From NCBI RefSeq assembly GCF_958450345.1, contig NC_088781.1:44503357-44567356 (forward strand): a stretch of DNA of 64,000 nt. The letters are read 5' to 3'. Position numbers and translations under genes: made by a program. The DNA is from Calliphora vicina. Its lineage: Eukaryota; Arthropoda; Insecta; Diptera; Calliphoridae. The notes under the pieces are model-generated. The model saw only the letters and a program-made list of their open reading frames with translations. It ran no database searches and had not been told where the DNA came from. Positions 24,645-36,303 of this stretch are shown here, in pieces. The first letter of the stretch is position 1. The number at the start of each line of letters is the position of its first letter.

Positions 24645-25711
24645 TAGGGTATTCAATTAATCGGGTTTCTGATTTAATCGGTTAATCGAGGTTTAGATTT
24701 AATCGGTTAATAATCGGATAATTTTAAATTATTCGATTAACTGAATAATTTCCATTTTAATTTTAAATTGAAAAGAAAAACAAGAATTTTGTGTACTTAT
24801 ATAAGCATTTTGTTAATAAAAAGAACAAAAACATAAAGAAAACAAACAAAGCATAACATTTCAACAAAACAATTGGTCAATTCACAAGGTCTCTTATTAG
24901 TCATATTGTCATAATGTCTTAATATATCTCGACTCGGCAGCTCGGCTTAACCGACTCTTAGGCACTGGTTGGTTACGATAACACAATAAATGTAGCACAC
25001 AGAGTAGTATTATTTTAAGACATTTTTTGCTTGAAAAGCAATAAAACCATTGTGAAATATTAGGATATTATGACAATATAACATGATAAGAGACCTTGTG
25101 AATTGACCAAATAAATAAACATGTGAGTTTTTTTTAGGATTTTAGGGAGATCTTCTGAAATCATCTTTTAAAAAAAGAACATAATTTAAATGATTTCTTT
25201 TTAAAAGATTTTTTTTTTAGTTTTAAAAACATGAATTGAAAATACTCTCTCAGATGATGGGAAAATCGATAGTAAGGCATGATAAAGAATATCCAATTTC
25301 TCAGTTCATTTTTTAGTTTTTTGTAAGCATATAAAATCCTCCATCATACCATGTGAGTCCTTTTTGCATATTTTTAGATTTTGAACATTTTAATAGTTTC
25401 TTTAAGCTGTGATAAAAGACTCGTTTCAATAATGTCTTCATTTTCGAGTATTACCATATCGTTCTCCGACTTATTAGGGCAAATTTCATCTGAGAACAAT
25501 ATAGAAAAAGGGTCATTCCTTAGTGTCAGTTTTCGTACTATGCTTCAAAAAACTAATGTTTACGAGTTGAGAAATAAATTGTGTGTGTTTTAAACTATAT
25601 ATATAATCGGTTAATCGACAAAATTTAATCGGTTTAATATTTATTTGAAAATCGTCAATTTTGAATTATTCGAACAGTTAACCGACCGGAATTAATCGAT
25701 TGAATACCCTA
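24645..25711. mobile_element. hAT-like non-autonomous element with 13-bp perfect TIRs
   Basis: The left end TAGGGTATTCAAT and the right end ATTGAATACCCTA are perfect inverted repeats. The flanking octamers are CTATCTAT and CAATCTAT (7 of 8 identical), the duplication length expected for hAT transposons. ATCGGTTAAT-type motifs recur near both ends (24680-24715, 25605-25640). No transposase frame is present. A palindromic MITE sits inside at 24873-25110. The superfamily is inferred from the TIR and duplication only. Confidence 0.65.
24873..25110. mobile_element. Palindromic MITE with ~40-bp TIRs, copy 1
   Basis: The left arm begins TTGGTCAATTCACAAGGTCT and continues through CTTATTAGTCATATTGTCAT. 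The right arm ends AGAGACCTTGTGAATTGACC plus AA, its near-perfect reverse complement over about 40 bases. A second copy lies at 56641-56881 and shares the centre (CGACTCGGC, GGTTACGATAACACAATAAA). Confidence 0.8.
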
Positions 25712-26404
25712 CAATCTATTATATATTAAAAAATAAACGATTTTCAATTTAAACATTCAAAAAATAGTAGATTTTTGCTTTTTTTTTGGCGAAATGGTGA
25801 CTTAACTCTTTTTTTATTAAAAAAAAACTTTCTTTAGGAACATATAATAATTTTATGTATTCTTTAAGGCATCTTTGTGAAGAATATTTCTGTATAAAAA
25901 CCATGTCCTATTTTTCGAATATGCCTCTGGGAATTTGACCTATTCTTTTAATCAAAATTTTGAACTTTGGACCACATGTTCTAAAATCCCAAAGCTGGGA
26001 TTAGAAAACTGAAATCATTTTTGGAAACCTTGATGTATTCCCTATTTATCACCAAAGTAAAAAATGTTTGCATTTTCGCTCCAATTTTTAGGAATTTCGG
26101 AATTCCCTTTGACCTTTTTATAAGTTTTTTTACACTTTGTTATTTAGAATGACAAATTTAAAAAACGTTAAAATTTGTATTGAGTTTTGTTAATAAATAA
26201 AGAATTTATTACATATTACATCTTTATTGAGTTTCTAAAACTAGAAGTTGTATCAAAATTTGAATAGGAACAATTTGATCCACATTTATTCTGAACTAAG
26301 TTTATTTATGGTTTTGCAAAAAAAATTGCAAGTCAATATCTCAATTAGGTTAAAAAATATGCCACTTTAAAACAAATTCCTTCCAAAATATTACACTTTT
26401 CAAA

Positions 26405-26730
26405 AGCTTTGGTAATGATGAATCAAAAATGATTTTCTTTTATAGCGTTCAAGCAGCATTTCGGTCATGCAAAATCGACTTTCAAGGTCACTCGGCTTCA
26501 ATTCGTATGGTAACCAATTTCTCTGCTTTTGGATGAATCCTAATGGTCGCAAACGTTGCATTTAAAATCACCAATTCTGAATCGCACAAATAATCTATCG
26601 CACGTTGACACTGATGGAACACATTTACCATAAGCTTTTGTGAGCAATCGGTGTGATTCAGCGGCACTTTGAAGAAGTTAAGCAAAACATACCGAATATG
26701 ACGCTGTGTTGGCACAAATGTCCACATTTT
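26405..26730 (-). pseudogene. mariner transposase N-terminal remnant
   Basis: On the minus strand, from the ATG at 26727, the reading begins MWTFVPTQRHIRYVLLNFF. It matches the mariner N-terminus (M-FVP-KQH-R-VLIF-F) up to a degraded AESHRLL-type helix. In a shifted frame near 26495-26405 it gives NWLPYELKPSDLESRF, then a LLERYKRKSF-like stretch. This is the mariner linker (WVPYELKPRDVERRF...LLQRQKRK) just before the first catalytic aspartate. The catalytic domain is absent: element E sequence abuts the break. It carries frameshifts and is non-functional. A second N-terminal piece of the same family is at 54.5 kb. Confidence 0.65.
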
Positions 26731-26754
26731 CGAAGCAAAAAAAACGTTGTTGTT

Positions 26755-28660
26755 TACACTAAAATATTCAATAACTAACTGAGAATGAATGACAGTTATG
26801 TAGCCTTCGAAATTAAATATAAGTTATTGAAATCAAAAACCCCCTTCAGAAGATGCGCAATCTATTGTTAATCCTACATTTTTAAGTCCCTTACAAATTT
26901 GGAACAGTCTATAAAATTCATTTTAAAATCTATTTACTTTGAAAAGAATTTATAATTCAAGGAATTTTCTTATTTTATCTCAACTTATTGAATTTTTTCC
27001 AGCGAATTCTCATCAAATATGTTTTTTAATTGAAAATATAATTGAAACCTACAATTTAAAGAATTTTCTTTCAAAATTGTTTCCTCAAAAAAAAACTTCC
27101 TTTATTTATGGTTTTACGCTTCGTTAGCTAAAATATAACAAATATTGAAATTCTTTAAATAATTCCCTTTTCTTTACATTCTTTTCATTCCATTCAAAAC
27201 CCTCAGAAACACCTTCTCACAACATACTTGAAAACCTCCCTGCCTACACATCCTTATAGAAAGAAGTGTTAATAAAACACTTTAAATACTACCATATCAA
27301 GATCACCATGATCGAGGCATAAAAAGAGAAGAATTGAAAAAAAATATAAAATAAAACAAATTTTCAACAGCTAACGAAGCAAAAAATATTTTTACTAATT
27401 ATGTGGAACAATATTTCATGAAATACTTTTGCATCCCCTATTTCCGTTTGCAGACAGACACAGAGGAACAGTAACACACCTTATTTCTTTTAATGATCTA
27501 TACCACCAGGGATTAAAGTGCATTAAATAGTGCATGTGCTGTGGAAAACTATCCCTGTAAAAAGGCGCCTGTTAAATATTGGAGAATACAATATTTTTAC
27601 TCTCATGCATTGTTAACAATTATCATTATAATACACTCAAATATGCCAGCTCTTATATCCTGAAAAAGGACAGATGTTTTATGTTCTTGCAAACAATCAT
27701 TTTCTATTGATTGCTGTTCAATGCTAAATATGCAGAGTTTGAACTACAATATTCTACACTCAAACCTCTGCTGTTATACTTACATATATAATACATTTGG
27801 GTTATTTATTTAAAACCGTCAAAAAAGGCTTTAGTGTTACAACTACAACTAGCCCTCGTTAGAGCAATGACTGATGTTTCACATCATAAAACCACCATGT
27901 GACAGGCTACAGCCCTCCCTTCCTATAACTGAACCAGAGCTGTACTGTAAAGCATGTATGCAATAGCTTTTATGCGATTATTTCTTTATGTTCATATTTT
28001 GTTGCTTCTGCTTTAATTCATCCAGTAGATTTATTGATTTAAACAGCTTACAGTTTTATTGTATTTAAACAATGGCAAACTACTGATCCCATCACTTGTA
28101 TATGAGTATTATTGCTGCTGTTGCTTGCTATTGTTCTTTTTTTTTGGAATTAGTTGGGGGTAGTTAGAGTTAGTTTTAGGCTGCTGCATAGATTTTTCCA
28201 AAATATCTCTTACACAATATAATTTAAATAAAATGTGTTAAGGCGATTGTGTGATTGTTCATTTATGGTTTATAAATAAATTCGTATATATTTGTGAATT
28301 TATATTTGTATTGCAATAAATTTGTTGGCTAATAAATGCAATAAAAAAAATACACAAATTTGTAAATTCAACTAAATTGTTTACTTTTTTAGAAAAGGGA
28401 TTTATTTGGGTGTGTTTTTGAAAAGGTTAAAGTTTAACACTAGGGGATTATTTAACAAAATAACACAATTTTTTTACTTCTAATTGAAATCCTTTACTAG
28501 TGGTCGGCACAAACAAATCATGCCACATTAGTAAATGTCTTGTAATGTTGCATATAAAGTATATTCTGATTGTCATTTTAATCTCCAATCTGTTTGTTTT
28601 TTAATAATTTTAAAGATTTTCGCTCATATTCGTGTTGTGTATATCTTAATTGTCGGCCCC
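26755..28660. other. Stretch without recognised feature
   Basis: AT-rich, slightly less homopolymeric than its surroundings. No gene, RNA or repeat is recognised. Confidence 0.5.
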
Positions 28661-29276
28661 TGCACAGTGGGACAGAATCAAAATTTTTTGGAAATAATTC
28701 TGGCATTTCTAAACTGCTGCTCCAATCGGAATAAAGTTTGACGTGGGCGTAGCCAAGGAGGATTCGAGTTTATGTTATTAAAATGGGTCCTACAAATGGT
28801 CCAGGGGCGGCGCTATGGACGCTCAAAGTAGGCTATCTTTGACATGTAACATTTTTAAACATTTCTTTGTTTCCCATACGATTTCAAATATTTTTACATT
28901 TTGGGAAAGCGCTCGGCTAGCTCTATTTATCTCTATTAATTTCCGAGTTATATGCATTACTAAATTGAAATTTTAAAATTTTGTTATACCTTGGTCCGCT
29001 TTTTTAAAAATATAGGCCGTAGTTGTGGACCGAATGTTAGTTAGACAACTAACTTACCAATAATACACGAACGATTTCAGAGCAATATCAATTATGATCA
29101 AAAAATAAAAGATTTTCAATTTAAAAACTTTAAAAAATAGTAGATTTTTGCTGTTTTTTGGCTGAAGAGGTGGCTTAACTTTTTTTATTAAAAAAAATCT
29201 TTCTTTAAGAAGATATAACATTTTAAATTTTTCTGTAAGGCATCTTTCCGAAGAAAATATAAAAACATGTCATATT
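28661..29276 (+). mobile_element. Element E, 5' half
   Basis: It begins TGCACAGTGGGACAGAATCA and continues through GGCATTTCTAAACTGCTG, GGCGGCGCTATGGACGCTCA (near 28805) and the ATAGTAGATTTTTGCTG segment near 29136. It stops at a family A insertion at 29277. The rest of E is not found beyond that repeat, so the distal half was lost. Confidence 0.8.
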
Positions 29277-29998
29277 TATACCCTACAGCACTATAGTGTG
29301 GAGGGTATAATGCGTTTGTGCAGATGTTTGTAACGCCCAAAAATATTAGTCTAACACCCACCTTAAAGATTACTGATCGACACTTTCTGAGTCTATTAAA
29401 CGATGTCCGTCCGTCCGTCTGGCTGGCTGGTCGGCTGGCAGTCCATGTAAACCTTGTGCGCAGACTACAGGTCGCAATTTTGAAGATATTTCGATAAAAT
29501 TTCGATAAAGGACCAAGCCTAGTGAAACTGGCTGAAATCGGTCCATTATTTCACCTAGTCCCCATACAAATGTCCTTCCGAAATTGGACTTTATCGGTCA
29601 TAAATGTTTTATTTATATATATATCTCCACAAATTCCGCTCCAAATAAGTTTTATATATACGAAATTCATGTCACCAAATTTTGTTACGATCGGTCCATA
29701 ATTAGTCATAGCTCCCATATAGACCCTCTTCCGAAAATCACTTTAAAGAGCATAAATCGTTAAAAAAATGTTGGTATACACACAAAATTCAACACAGTTA
29801 AATATAACATAGACATAAATAACACGACCTAATTACATGGTGATCGGTCCAAAATTGGTCATAGCTCCCATATAAGGCCCACTTCCGAAAATCACTCAAA
29901 AACATAAATTATTGAAATTGTTAAAGAAAAATAATTTTGCTCTTTTACTTAGTGTACGGAATTATATGGTAGGGCTTGACCGACCATACTTTCTTATT
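29277..29998 (+). mobile_element. Family A repeat, copy 4
   Basis: It starts TATACCCTACAGCACT and ends with the GGTAGGGCTTGACCGACCAT stem-loop (one arm mutated) and ACTTTCTTATTT. It contains the three GGACCGAT-type units in reverse complement and a GTCCGTCCGTC block near 29406. It is inserted in element E. Confidence 0.85.
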
Positions 29999-32142
29999 TC
30001 TTTCTTTAAAGAGAGGTGCAAATATGAACGGTTCAGGAAAAAAATGTGTCTCTAAAATCTTTTAAAATAAGCAAAAGCTTATTTTTAAGCCTTTTGCTTG
30101 AAAAACTGGCCCTGAACATCAGTGTTGAGACAATGAAGATTTAAAAAACTATATTTTGCTTAGAGAAATACAAATTCAAGATTACAATATTGTAATAAAA
30201 ACTTTTCACCATTTTATTTGGTAAAACATTTTTTATATTACATATTTTGTCCTAAATAACAACAACTTTTTATATCAGTTTTCAATTAATATTTAATTTA
30301 AACATCTGACTGAAGTGCCTTCACATTTCAGTTAATTTCAAAATAAACAATCTTTCTTTTCACAAACTGTAAACACAGCTGTCCATAACAAAGTATGAGT
30401 AAGAAACAAAAAAACTGCACTTTCATTGCCTTAAACCACATTAATATTGAAATTACAGCAAACAAAAAAAATAAAAAGACCTTCATCATAACCCCACCCT
30501 CATATTCAGAATTTTTGGAAACATCTTTCACTCTTCGCTTCCAAGAAAACAAAATCACACAATAAAAACTTCATTTAAAACAATCTCAATATCAGCAACA
30601 TGCAAGCAGCACTGAGATGCTGACAGTGATAAAGCATAATTACAATATTTTCCCTTACACCATGATGATGCATCATCATCATCATCATGCATTATACCTG
30701 GCAGATTATACTTAAATGTGCAACACAAAAGAGTAAAGTAGAACATGCAGCACGTGTCTTTGGGTGACAACACAGACTTTTTATTTAAATTGCTTGTTTA
30801 CTTTTTGTCTTATTGTTTAAATGATAAAGCAACAATCAACAATTTTTTGTTTAAGAAATTGAAAATAAGGGCTTGTGGGGGACAGATGTGATCGTTCTAT
30901 ATAAACTTAATTTCTATATATAAATTTTTATATATTTAAAATAAATTTATTTTTATGCTGTTAATTCCTGAGCATTAGTTAATATTTTATTGCAAATATC
31001 CTTTACAAAAAGAACAACAAACTCCCTTAATCTGTGGCTTATAATAACCACAAAACTTCCGCCAAAAAATAATTATAACCATAAATTAAAAACCCAAAAA
31101 AGTAAACTACATTAAATAAACACTTGTTTTTTTTTTTTTGTTCGTGTGTACAACATAAAGGACACTACAAATCCACCACACACCCACCACATAAGTTGCA
31201 ACACAATGTTAAAAATATGAAACTGCTGCATTCAAGCGTATAGCAGGAGGCTATACTGCTGTAACTTTATGCAGCCTCATCGACTACTCGCCATTGGTTA
31301 ATGAATGTGGTTGCTGGCATATCAATTTTAATACTATAATTACAAAAATGTTTTTTTTCCCTCTGTTTACTCGTAATCCTTCAAAACCAAAGAATCGAGC
31401 ATTAAAACGCACACACACCCAACAGACAATAATGAATATTTGAAAAATAATTGTTTTTAACAAAATATGAATGAATACAACACTTTTATTTAAAAGGAGA
31501 AAATTTTAATAATTTAAATTGTTTCATGTAAAACAATCAGAGGAGGGTGCTGTGTTTTGTGAAGTTTTGTTAAGTTTTTTCTGTTGCAACACACGTGTTA
31601 CAGTTCTCAAAATATAAAATTACATGAGTGAATGTTGGTAAAAAATGTTAAACAATTTTTATGAGAGAGAGAGAGAGATGTTGTCGTGTGTAATTACAAG
31701 GATATGAAAATATTTTTGTTTAATTTATTGAGGATTTTTTTTAACAATGGAGTTTTTGATGTAAAATTCATGTAAAAAACTTGTTAATGGAGTATAAATA
31801 AGCTTTAATATGAATTGATGAAAAATAGATCTACTTTTTTTTGGAAAATTGGAATAACCGATCAATTAAATTTTACATAATTTTTTGCAGGCAATAATCA
31901 TGCAGGCTTATTAAATTCTAATACTGCTCTGAAAGAAAGAAGCTCCTTTGTGAATCACAAACACAAAGCGATATCCTAAGAACAAGAAAATTGTTGTTTG
32001 GAAGTCATTTTTAACAGCTCCCAAAAGCCTAAATTTTAATCTAGTTAGACCAAAACACTTCTTGATTTTCTTAGATCTGTTTAGATCATGAATATTTATA
32101 AATTTTTTAGATCATGTCTAAAAGTAGTTCTGCAACACTGTA
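29999..32142. other. AT-rich stretch with microsatellites
   Basis: It contains a CAT trinucleotide run near 30661-30690, which with the preceding ATGATG can fold back, and a GA run near 31661-31677. No gene is recognised. Confidence 0.5.
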
Positions 32143-33010
32143 CTGTGTCTTATTTTTCAAAAAAGTATTCCATGAATTTTTTAATTGTCAAAAGTTATAT
32201 ACATTACTGTAAAGAAGACAAAATCCTCTATCCACTGATATATAATATGTCTATCTTATGTTTTTTACGTGGCAAATTAAATAGGGAAAACTTAACAACT
32301 CGCAGATAATTTACCTAACATATACTACGTTTATACGCACGGCTTATTCGCAAATAAAAATATTGCAATTAGAAAAAAATGCCGCATAAACAGTGAATTT
32401 ATTTTTTATTTGCGAATAGCTAACTCACGAAAACAATTCCTGATTAACGACACTATTTGCAAATAAGATTTTAAGCATTGCCATATGTTTTAACGCTTTT
32501 AGTTTATTAAGACGTTTTTTAAATATTTCATTGCGTTTTTGAATTACTTGGATAGCAAGACGGACAAGAATTTTTGATTCTATAATTTTTACATTTAAAA
32601 AAATAAAAAATGTATCATATTTTATTCAATAAAAGAGCTAAAAAATAATCAAATTTTACCATCCGGCATCTCATAAAAACAAGAATTTTCCGTAACCAAT
32701 GTGACATATAAACAGTGAGTTAGTTAATTGCAAATAATTTTTATTTGGGAATAGGCTACGTATAAACGTAGTAATAGAAATTCATAAAAAAGCATGTTAC
32801 ATATATAATAACATTTTTATGAATGTAAATAGCAGTGCTAGGTAAATTCTCAGCGAGTTGTTAAGTTTTCCCTAATTTATTTGGTACGTAAAAAACATAA
32901 GGTAGACATGTTATATATCAATGGATAGACGATTTTGTCTACTTTTCAAAAATGTATCTAACTTTGGACAATTCAAAAATTCATGGAATACTTTTTTGAA
33001 AAATATGACA
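32143..33010. mobile_element. Foldback: ~175-bp inverted arms around a MITE-bearing loop
   Basis: The left arm (about 32147-32320) and the right arm (about 32835-33008) are reverse complements. For example AAAGTATTCCATGAATTTTT on the left matches AAAAATTCATGGAATACTTT on the right, and AGGGAAAACTTAACAACTCG matches CGAGTTGTTAAGTTTTCCCT. The loop holds a separate TIR element at 32323-32772. It is non-coding, with a few mismatches along the arms. Confidence 0.85.
32323..32772. mobile_element. MITE in the foldback loop (TACTACGTTTATACG TIR)
   Basis: The left end runs TACTACGTTTATACGCACGG then CTTATTCGCAAATAAAAAT. The right end is ATTTTTATTTGGGAATAG then GCTACGTATAAACGTAGTA. The two are reverse complements over about 35-40 bases with small mismatches. 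Internal AAATAAAAAT/TTCGCAAATA words recur. No coding frame. Confidence 0.7.
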
Positions 33011-33149
33011 AAAAATGCTTTTTATTGAATTTTGCATAGATACAAATTTTTCAAATTGAAATGGAATTTTTATTTAAGAATATTTTTTAATGAATTTCCA
33101 CAGTTGTGTAGATTTTTCTATTTAAAATGTAAAGATAAAAACAAATTTT

Positions 33150-34024
33150 GAAATTTGTAATCAAGTATCCCGCAATTCCCAAAAAAATCTTGAAAAATCC
33201 CAAAAATGGGATTTTTTCGTTTTTTGGCTACAATATCCATACCAGGGGCGGGGTTATCGGAACCCTTTACAAGATAATTAAGAACTTATTGGGCCATCTA
33301 AAATAGCTTACTATATTTTGATATCGAGTATGCGATTTGAGAATTTTTTCCCTAAAGTTGAATTTTACATAAAAAATAGGAATTTTTTGAATGGACGTGA
33401 TCCCGTCGGTATCAAAAATTATAAATGTTTTTTTCATTTAAAATATTTGGTGTAATATTAGCTTTTCAAAAAGTACAAATTTATTATACATTCTATTAGA
33501 TAACTTAAAAAGAATAAAAGTACTTTTTTCCCCAAAAAATTGCGAAAAATCGCATTTTTTAATTATTTTATATTCACATGCATGTAACTTTGGACTCAGT
33601 TATGATTTTTAAACACTTCTTTCTTTATTTGATATATAGATCTATTGTTAATCCTATAAAAGAAAAATGGATAAAATCGGAGAATTTGGAACCGCGGTCA
33701 CCAAAAAAAAAATGTTGAAAATTAAATTTTCAAATGCGAATATCTCCTAAGCTATAATAGATAATTGATAGCTACGACGAGGTAATTTTTTTAAATCGGA
33801 ACACAAACGAAGAAATCGGATCATTTTAAAAATTGAACATACCCGAGGTTTCCTAATTTTGGAACCCCTGGTCCCGCTCCTGGTGGGGTCATGAGGTCCA
33901 AATTCAAAACTTAAACTCGACTATACTTCCTCTTTGCGCATGTGAAATTTCATTCAAATCGGCTTAAGGGTTTAGAAGTTACAGATTTATTTCCCTCTTT
34001 TTTTATTCTCATACCACTGTGTGA
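33150..34024 (-). mobile_element. Diverged relative of element E
   Basis: Read on the minus strand from 34024 it starts CACAGTGGTATGAGAATAAA, then GGGAAATAAATCTGTAACTT and CTAAACCCTTAAGCCGAT. This is the same order as the E terminus (CACAGTGGGACAGAATCAAA, GGAAATAAATCTGGCATTTC, TAAACGGCTGGTCCGAT). The distal end shares a CCCAAAAATGGGATTTTT-type segment with the E copy near 5110. The middle is too diverged to align by eye. Confidence 0.5.
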
Positions 34025-34457
34025 CATTGATAGTTAAGCTCAACTTTCTCACTTATCACAAAAAATCAATCCTAATCCGAAACAAATTATCATTCTGCCA
34101 ATGAATGAAATAATTTTGAGCAAAAGCTAGGCTTTGTTATTTTTTCCAATATATTAGCAATGAACATTCACGACTGCATCTAGAAAAATGAAAAGAATTG
34201 CAAATTCAAACATAATTTATAAAATATAATATTGTGGCTTTGTTTTGATAATTTTCATGATGAAATATTTGAAATCGTTTCTTTTACAACCTTAAGTATG
34301 ATTTAGCACGCGACAGATTTCCCCGTCATATTTGTAATAAAGATTAGTTAAAGACAATGCTATTTTTGCCTTCTTTAATTAGAGCTTTTCCAAAGTTTGC
34401 CTGAAGTTATTATACTCAAACTTCTGTTTATCTTTAACATACCATATCTATCACTAA

Positions 34458-34880
34458 ATCTTTATTTCAATTAAAATTTATAATTGATTGTAACGATCGG
34501 AGTACAATGACTTAGTAACATGAACGCGACATTAGAACATGAACCAAATCAAATGAAAAATTTACCATTAATGCTCTTCAATGCATCTTTTCAGTTGCTT
34601 TATTGCAATTTTCTTAATATTTTAGTAAATATACTTCTTTCCTTTTCTTTCGGCACTCTTTTATTGATCTACATAAATATAGATGCTTTTTTTAAACACT
34701 TGAGATAGTGGACGTGACACACTTTTAAAATGGAAATAAAATGTTTAGTGTGATTATAATTTTTTATTTACTAAAGCCCCAAAATTTGTATTTCAATAAA
34801 AATTTATAATTGCTTGAAATGATCGCGCAGTACGATAACTTAGGTACAAGAACGCGACATTAGAATATGCACAAAATCTA
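34458..34880. repeat. ~100-bp direct duplication, ~328-bp spacing
   Basis: The segment at about 34458-34553 (TTTATTTCAATTAAAATTTA ... GAACGCGACATTAGAACATG) recurs at about 34786-34880 (GTATTTCAATAAAAATTTAT ... GAACGCGACATTAGAATATG). Copies are diverged but collinear. Confidence 0.65.
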
Positions 34881-35040
34881 GCTTTGTTAGGCCTCTTTGA
34901 ATTGTTGGCATTCATGGTAGAAATATTTAAACGATAACTGCTAAAGAGAAAATATCATTTGAAGTTTGAAGGCAAATTTATAAATGTTATACAGTAAGCA
35001 TTTTAATCTAACTTTGATTTGCCTGCAAAATGGCCTATTA

Positions 35041-35821
35041 TTATACCCATCATCATAAAAGATCGGAGGTATATTGATTTTGTCATTGCGTTCAACATAT
35101 TTGTTATAGACCCACATTAGTATATATATTCTGAGGCCTTTAGAGATTCTAAGACGATCTAGCTAGGTTCATCCTTCTGCTTGCCTATTTGTCTGTTGAA
35201 AACTAGATAGGCCAATGCTATCTGAAATTTTCCACAAATACTCGCTGTTGATATGTATTGTATTGAAGATGGGAAATGTCGTTCCTTGATTTACCCTTTC
35301 CCCATACAAATGTCTCCAATATTGTATGAGCAGTCATAAATATTTTGATTATGCGGCAATCCTGATACAATTTTGCACAAATTATTTCTAAGTGATCCCA
35401 ATTAATTCTAAGTACTGCATGGCGAAAATTGGGCAACATTTGTCCCTAGTCCCCATATAAGGTCCCCCTCAGAAAATGAAATGAACATTCATAATTGTCT
35501 TATAATTAATATCATGATGAAATCGGACATAACCATGGTTTATATTTATTTATTACAATCATATATATGTGAATGGTAACTTAAATATGTTATGGTTACC
35601 GCAATCATATAAATATTACAGTAACAATAATATTGTTCAAAAACTTGTGAAAATGTTGTAATGATTATAGTTACCAAGTACAAATATATATTTTCTCTGG
35701 GTGTTGCAACTATTGTGAGGACCGGTCCATAATTGAGCATAGCCCCCATATAATCCCGATACCCTATGTCACATATGGATGTTGGGTTTTAGCACAGCCG
35801 AATATAAAACTCTTACTTGTT
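35041..35821 (+). mobile_element. Hairpin-ended repeat, diverged family B-like
   Basis: It starts TTATACCCATCATCATAAAA, has a degraded TGCCTATTTGTCTGTTGAAA block and several TATATGGGN/GGACCGGTCC-type remnants. It ends AGCACAGCCGAATATAAAAC then TCTTACTTGTT, a decayed form of the CGGC...GCCG stem-loop plus ACTTGT terminus. Confidence 0.65.
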
Positions 35822-36303
35822 AAGTTATTGATTCGAACTTTTTAATTCTTAATATTTTCCTAAATATTTCTCATAATTTCGTATTTAATAGAGCAGAACT
35901 GTATAGAAAACCGTAAGAATTCATGGGTCAAAATCTAAAAAAATATTTTCTAAACCGAATTTTTTTTTCACCAAAAAAAAAATTTAAGAAACAAGAAATT
36001 TTTTTTTAAATTTAAAAAAAAATTTAAAATTAAAATTAGAATTTTTTTTTTTTTATAAAAATGAAAAAAACAACTTTGGAAAAAAAATTAATTTTGTTTA
36101 CCAAAAAGTATTTAAAATTTGTATTTTGAAGTATAATTTGATGAAGGGTATATAAGATTCGGCCCAGCCGAATATAGCTCTCTTACTTGTTCATTTGAGC
36201 ATTAGTCATCTACCTTTTTAATTCTTAATATTTTCCAAAATATCTCTCATAATTTCGTATTTCATAGAGCAGAACTGTATAGAAAACCGTGAGAATTCAT
36301 GAC
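35822..36303. repeat. ~105-bp direct duplication after two hairpin-ended termini
   Basis: About 35840-35926 and about 36211-36300 are near-identical (TTTTTAATTCTTAATATTTT ... ATAGAAAACCGTAAGAATTC). Each follows an ACTTGTT terminus (35821 and 36191) by the same distance. A ~371-bp segment carrying the terminus and its flank was evidently duplicated. Confidence 0.75.
36137..36191 (+). mobile_element. Family B 3' end fragment
   Basis: GATGAAGGGTATATAAGATT then the CGGCCCAGCCG stem-loop and CTCTCTTACTTGT. Only the GAAGGGTATA box, stem-loop and terminus are present. Confidence 0.7.

Larger units (their letters stand above)
23696..26400 (+). mobile_element. Element E copy, split by family A and a hAT-like element; 3' TIR missing
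   Basis: It starts near 23696 with a diverged TIR (GTGTGGCAGAATCAAAATTT) and continues in E order through the TTAGTTAGACAACTAA segment near 24590, the ATAGTAGATTTTTGCT segment near 25768 and the distal part near 26330. The interruptions are 24043-24544 (family A) and 24645-25711 (hAT-like). The right TIR is absent, because mariner-like sequence begins near 26405. E sequence resumes exactly across both inserts, so both are younger than E. Confidence 0.7.

Noticed and set aside
30661..30690. CAT-repeat hairpin as a regulatory element
   Set aside because: Short trinucleotide repeats are common in such DNA and nothing nearby suggests a function.
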